The notes under the pieces: generated by a model
Told to the model about the DNA's origin: nothing
What the model saw: only the letters and a program-made list of their open reading frames with translations
Database searches by the model: none
Translations under genes and position numbers: made by a program
Origin: an uncultured Clostridia bacterium
Lineage (GTDB): Bacteria > Bacillota > Clostridia > Oscillospirales > Acutalibacteraceae
Length of the DNA: 14,540 bases
Assembly: GCA_947567585.1 (NCBI GenBank)
Contig: CANONE010000045.1
Coordinates: forward strand, 1-14,540
Reading direction: 5' to 3'
In this document: piece after piece, positions 12,792 through 14,540 of the stretch
How the letters are laid out: the number at the start of each line of letters is the position of its first letter
Position numbering within the stretch: position 1 is the first letter of the stretch

Positions 12792-12866
12792 AAAACGATT
12801 CTAAAAGCAGGCCCTAGCCGCCGGCTTTTCCCCAGCCACTGCTCCGCCGGGACAAAACGAGTATCC

Positions 12867-12902
12867 CTTCGCTGAGCATGGTCTGGCCCATACCCAGCGA
12901 AG
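12867..12902 (+). promoter_or_regulatory. Leader hairpin upstream of motB
   Basis: CTTCGCTG (12867-12874) pairs perfectly with CAGCGAAG (12895-12902). After a 3x3 internal loop containing one possible G-C pair, ATGG (12878-12881) pairs with CCAT (12888-12891) around a 6-nt loop. It lies in the middle of the predicted motB leader (about 12798-12970), which has no gene. No known riboswitch consensus, including the c-di-GMP classes, was recognised by eye. The leader also has CCGGC/GCCGG arms near 12815-12850. Confidence 0.45.
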
Positions 12903-12970
12903 CGGTATTAGGCGGTGGGCAAGGGAAGGCGGGCGGGAAGTTATCAAAGAAATGGAGGTGTCTGGTTGCG

Positions 12971-13900
12971 ATGAAAAAGAGGAACAGCGGCGGCGAAGGC
13001 GGCGGCGCAAACTGGATGGACACCTACGGGGATATGGTCACGCTGCTCTTGTGTTTCTTTGTGCTTTTGTACTCCATGTCCACAGTGGATGAAAATAAGT
13101 GGAAGGCCCTGGTGCAGAGCTTTAACCCCAACGCTACCCCCACCGAGACGGAGATTGAAGCTGGAGACGAGCACGGACCTTTCGCGGACCCCAACGAGGA
13201 CAACGCGGGTACCACCGACCCGGCGGAGGCGGACAAAGAAGCGAAGCAGGAAGAGATCGACCAGGCCATGGAAATGCTGTATCAGACTTTGATGCAGTAT
13301 AAGGAAGAGTCCGGCATCAATGTAGAGATTACCAAGGGCGACGGCGGGGTATTCCTTTCTTTAAGGGATACGGTGTTTTTTGACGGGGAGGAGGCCACTT
13401 TGCTGCCGGCAGGACAAAAGATACTGACGGACTTGGCGCCTATTCTCAATAAGGCCGCCCCCTACATCGACCAGATCAAGGTGCTGGGCCATACTGCCCA
13501 GGCCAACAACTGGGCCAACGACATCGACTGGGACTGGGAACTGTCCTCCAGGCGGGCCTCTGTTGTGGTGGCCGAGCTGCATCACCTTTTCGCGGATATG
13601 GAGGACGGGGCTTTGGATCCAGGCTGCCTGACGGTAGAAGCCCATGGCCAGCACTGGCCGGTGGCGGGCAATGATACCGCTGAGGGTATGGCCCAGAACC
13701 GCCGGGTGGAAATGGTGATTATGGGTAAAGACCTTATGAACCAGCTGGGCGGCGCCTTGGAGCAATATGAGACAATGACAACGGAAGGCCCCGCTAAGGC
13801 CAGTTCCACACAGGCCAGCCCCGCGCCGGAGAGCGGCGGGAAGGAAAGCGGCACAAGCGGCAGCGAAAGCGGTTCCAGCGGTTCAAGTCAGGAGGGTTAG
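12971..13900 (+). CDS. motB: Flagellar stator protein MotB, with altered peptidoglycan-binding motif
   Basis: MotB is the inner stator subunit. It conducts ions through its single membrane helix and anchors the stator to peptidoglycan. The 309-residue product has the helix at about 19-38 with the ion-binding Asp21 (YGDMVTLLLCFFVLLYSMS), then an acidic linker (about 55-95). The OmpA-like domain has GHTA (173-176), WELSSRRA (189-196), and HWPVAGND...NRRVEMVI (228-250). The usual GHTD aspartate is Ala. The last 35 residues are a Ser/Gly-rich tail. I chose the ATG at 12971 because GGAGGTG (12954-12960) lies 10 nt upstream. An open frame back to 12878 only translates the leader. fliM follows after 4 nt. 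Confidence 0.94.
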   Translation: MKKRNSGGEGGGANWMDTYGDMVTLLLCFFVLLYSMSTVDENKWKALVQSFNPNATPTETEIEAGDEHGPFADPNEDNAGTTDPAEADKEAKQEEIDQAMEMLYQTLMQYKEESGINVEITKGDGGVFLSLRDTVFFDGEEATLLPAGQKILTDLAPILNKAAPYIDQIKVLGHTAQANNWANDIDWDWELSSRRASVVVAELHHLFADMEDGALDPGCLTVEAHGQHWPVAGNDTAEGMAQNRRVEMVIMGKDLMNQLGGALEQYETMTTEGPAKASSTQASPAPESGGKESGTSGSESGSSGSSQEG

Positions 13901-13904
13901 GCCA

Positions 13905-14540
13905 ATGCCAGAGGTATTATCGCAAAGCCAGATAGACGCCCTTCTGAACTCCATGAACAATGGTGGAGGCGCTCAAGAGGAAAAGAAGGAAGAACAGCCG
14001 GAAAAGAAGTATAGAAAGTACGACTTCAGTACGCCCCGAAAGTTCACCCGTGAGCGGCTGAAGATGCTCAATAGTATATTCGACAATTACTCCCGGGTGC
14101 TTACCACCCGTATCAACGGCTTGGTCCACACCACCTGCGAAATTGAGGTGGGATCGGTGGAAGAGCAGCGGTATTATGAGTTTTCCAACGCCCTGTCCGA
14201 CAACGCCGTGCTGACCACCGCTCATTTGGTGCTGGAAGGAGAGCAGGAGGAAACGCCGGTACTGCTCTATGCGGACACCCCTATTATGGTGAGCATGATG
14301 GACCGGATGACAGGCGGCGACGGGGATGTGGAGAGCCTGCCGGACGAGTATGTCTATACAGAGCTGGACCTGAAGCTTTACGAGCTGCTGATTCAGGACT
14401 TCATCTCCATGATGGGGGTGACCTGGGAGAACTACATACAGCTGGACTTTGAGTATGGCAGGGTAGAGACCAACCCCACCTTGGTGCAGCTCATCGGGTT
14501 GGAAGAAACCGTGGTGCTGATTGACATGAAGGTTGGCTTT
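13905..14540 (+). CDS. fliM: Flagellar motor switch protein FliM (5' part, cut by window end)
   Basis: FliM is the central C-ring switch protein. Phosphorylated CheY binds its N-terminal peptide to change the direction of rotation. The first 212 residues are present and the frame is open to the edge. The CheY-binding motif is EVLSQSQIDALLNSM (3-17). A charged Lys/Glu linker leads to YDFSTPRKFTRERLKMLNSIFDNYSR, the conserved start of the middle domain. The GGxG-type segment reads TGGDGDVESLP, followed by ELDLKLYELLIQDFISMMGVTW. The ATG at 13905 has GGAGGG (13891-13896) 8 nt upstream, inside the motB 3' end, and motB stops 4 nt earlier, so coupling is likely. fliL, often found before fliM, is absent. 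Confidence 0.95.
   Translation, partial: MPEVLSQSQIDALLNSMNNGGGAQEEKKEEQPEKKYRKYDFSTPRKFTRERLKMLNSIFDNYSRVLTTRINGLVHTTCEIEVGSVEEQRYYEFSNALSDNAVLTTAHLVLEGEQEETPVLLYADTPIMVSMMDRMTGGDGDVESLPDEYVYTELDLKLYELLIQDFISMMGVTWENYIQLDFEYGRVETNPTLVQLIGLEETVVLIDMKVGF

Noticed and set aside
12775..12804. 9-codon frame starting in GGGAGGGCATG
   Set aside because: It contains the -10 box of the motB promoter, so the DNA is better explained as a promoter, and the spacing to the ribosome binding site is too short.
12798..12970. c-di-GMP riboswitch in the motB leader
   Set aside because: Checked by eye for the conserved core of the known classes and did not find it. A covariance search would settle it.
1..14540. 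CRISPR array, tRNA or rRNA genes, transposase or phage genes
   Set aside because: No regularly spaced repeats, cloverleaf, ribosomal RNA motifs, or recombinase or phage protein was recognised on either strand.

Overview
The window is a long stretch of a flagellar (fla/che-type) gene cluster, all on the + strand. Gene order is flgB-flgC-fliE-fliF-fliG-fliH-fliI-fliJ-fliK-flgD-[flagellar operon protein of unknown function]-flgE-swrD/flbD-motA-motB-fliM (cut by the right edge). This order, a FlbD/SwrD-family gene, strong AGGAGG-type ribosome binding sites, GTG and TTG starts and consensus sigma-A promoters point to a Gram-positive anaerobe of the Clostridia. The moderately high GC content and the style of the intergenic palindromic repeats suggest an Oscillospirales-like lineage. 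That taxonomic guess is from memory and was not searched.

Layout. Positions 1-317 hold an unassigned left edge, several inverted repeats and an extended -10 sigma-A promoter. 318-1666 hold the rod genes flgB, flgC and fliE. 1840-4606 hold the MS ring (fliF) and switch (fliG). 4886-7569 hold the export ATPase complex (fliH, fliI, fliJ). 7733-11361 hold hook assembly: ruler fliK, cap flgD, an uncharacterised conserved protein, and hook flgE. 11599-13900 hold the stator module (swrD, motA, motB). The switch gene fliM begins at 13905. fliL, usually found between motB and fliM in clostridial clusters, is not there.

The genes are those expected. The unusual part is the space between them. Flagellar operons are normally tightly packed, yet six gaps here are about 150-280 nt: flgC/fliE, fliE/fliF, fliG/fliH, fliJ/fliK, flgE/swrD and motA/motB. 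Three of these carry plausible internal sigma-A promoters (before fliE, fliH and motB). Most contain strong hairpins.

Two gaps (before fliH and before swrD) contain copies of what looks like one palindromic element. Its first stem differs between the copies by two compensatory base-pair changes, which implies selection on the structure. A third, more degenerate relative sits before fliE. My best candidate for something undescribed is therefore a family of structured intergenic elements that divides the operon into separately expressed segments: rod start, export ATPase, stator and motB. Other points of interest are a lysine-rich N-terminal extension on FliG, a GHTD-to-GHTA change in the peptidoglycan-binding domain of MotB, and a fliK stop codon lying exactly in a hairpin loop.
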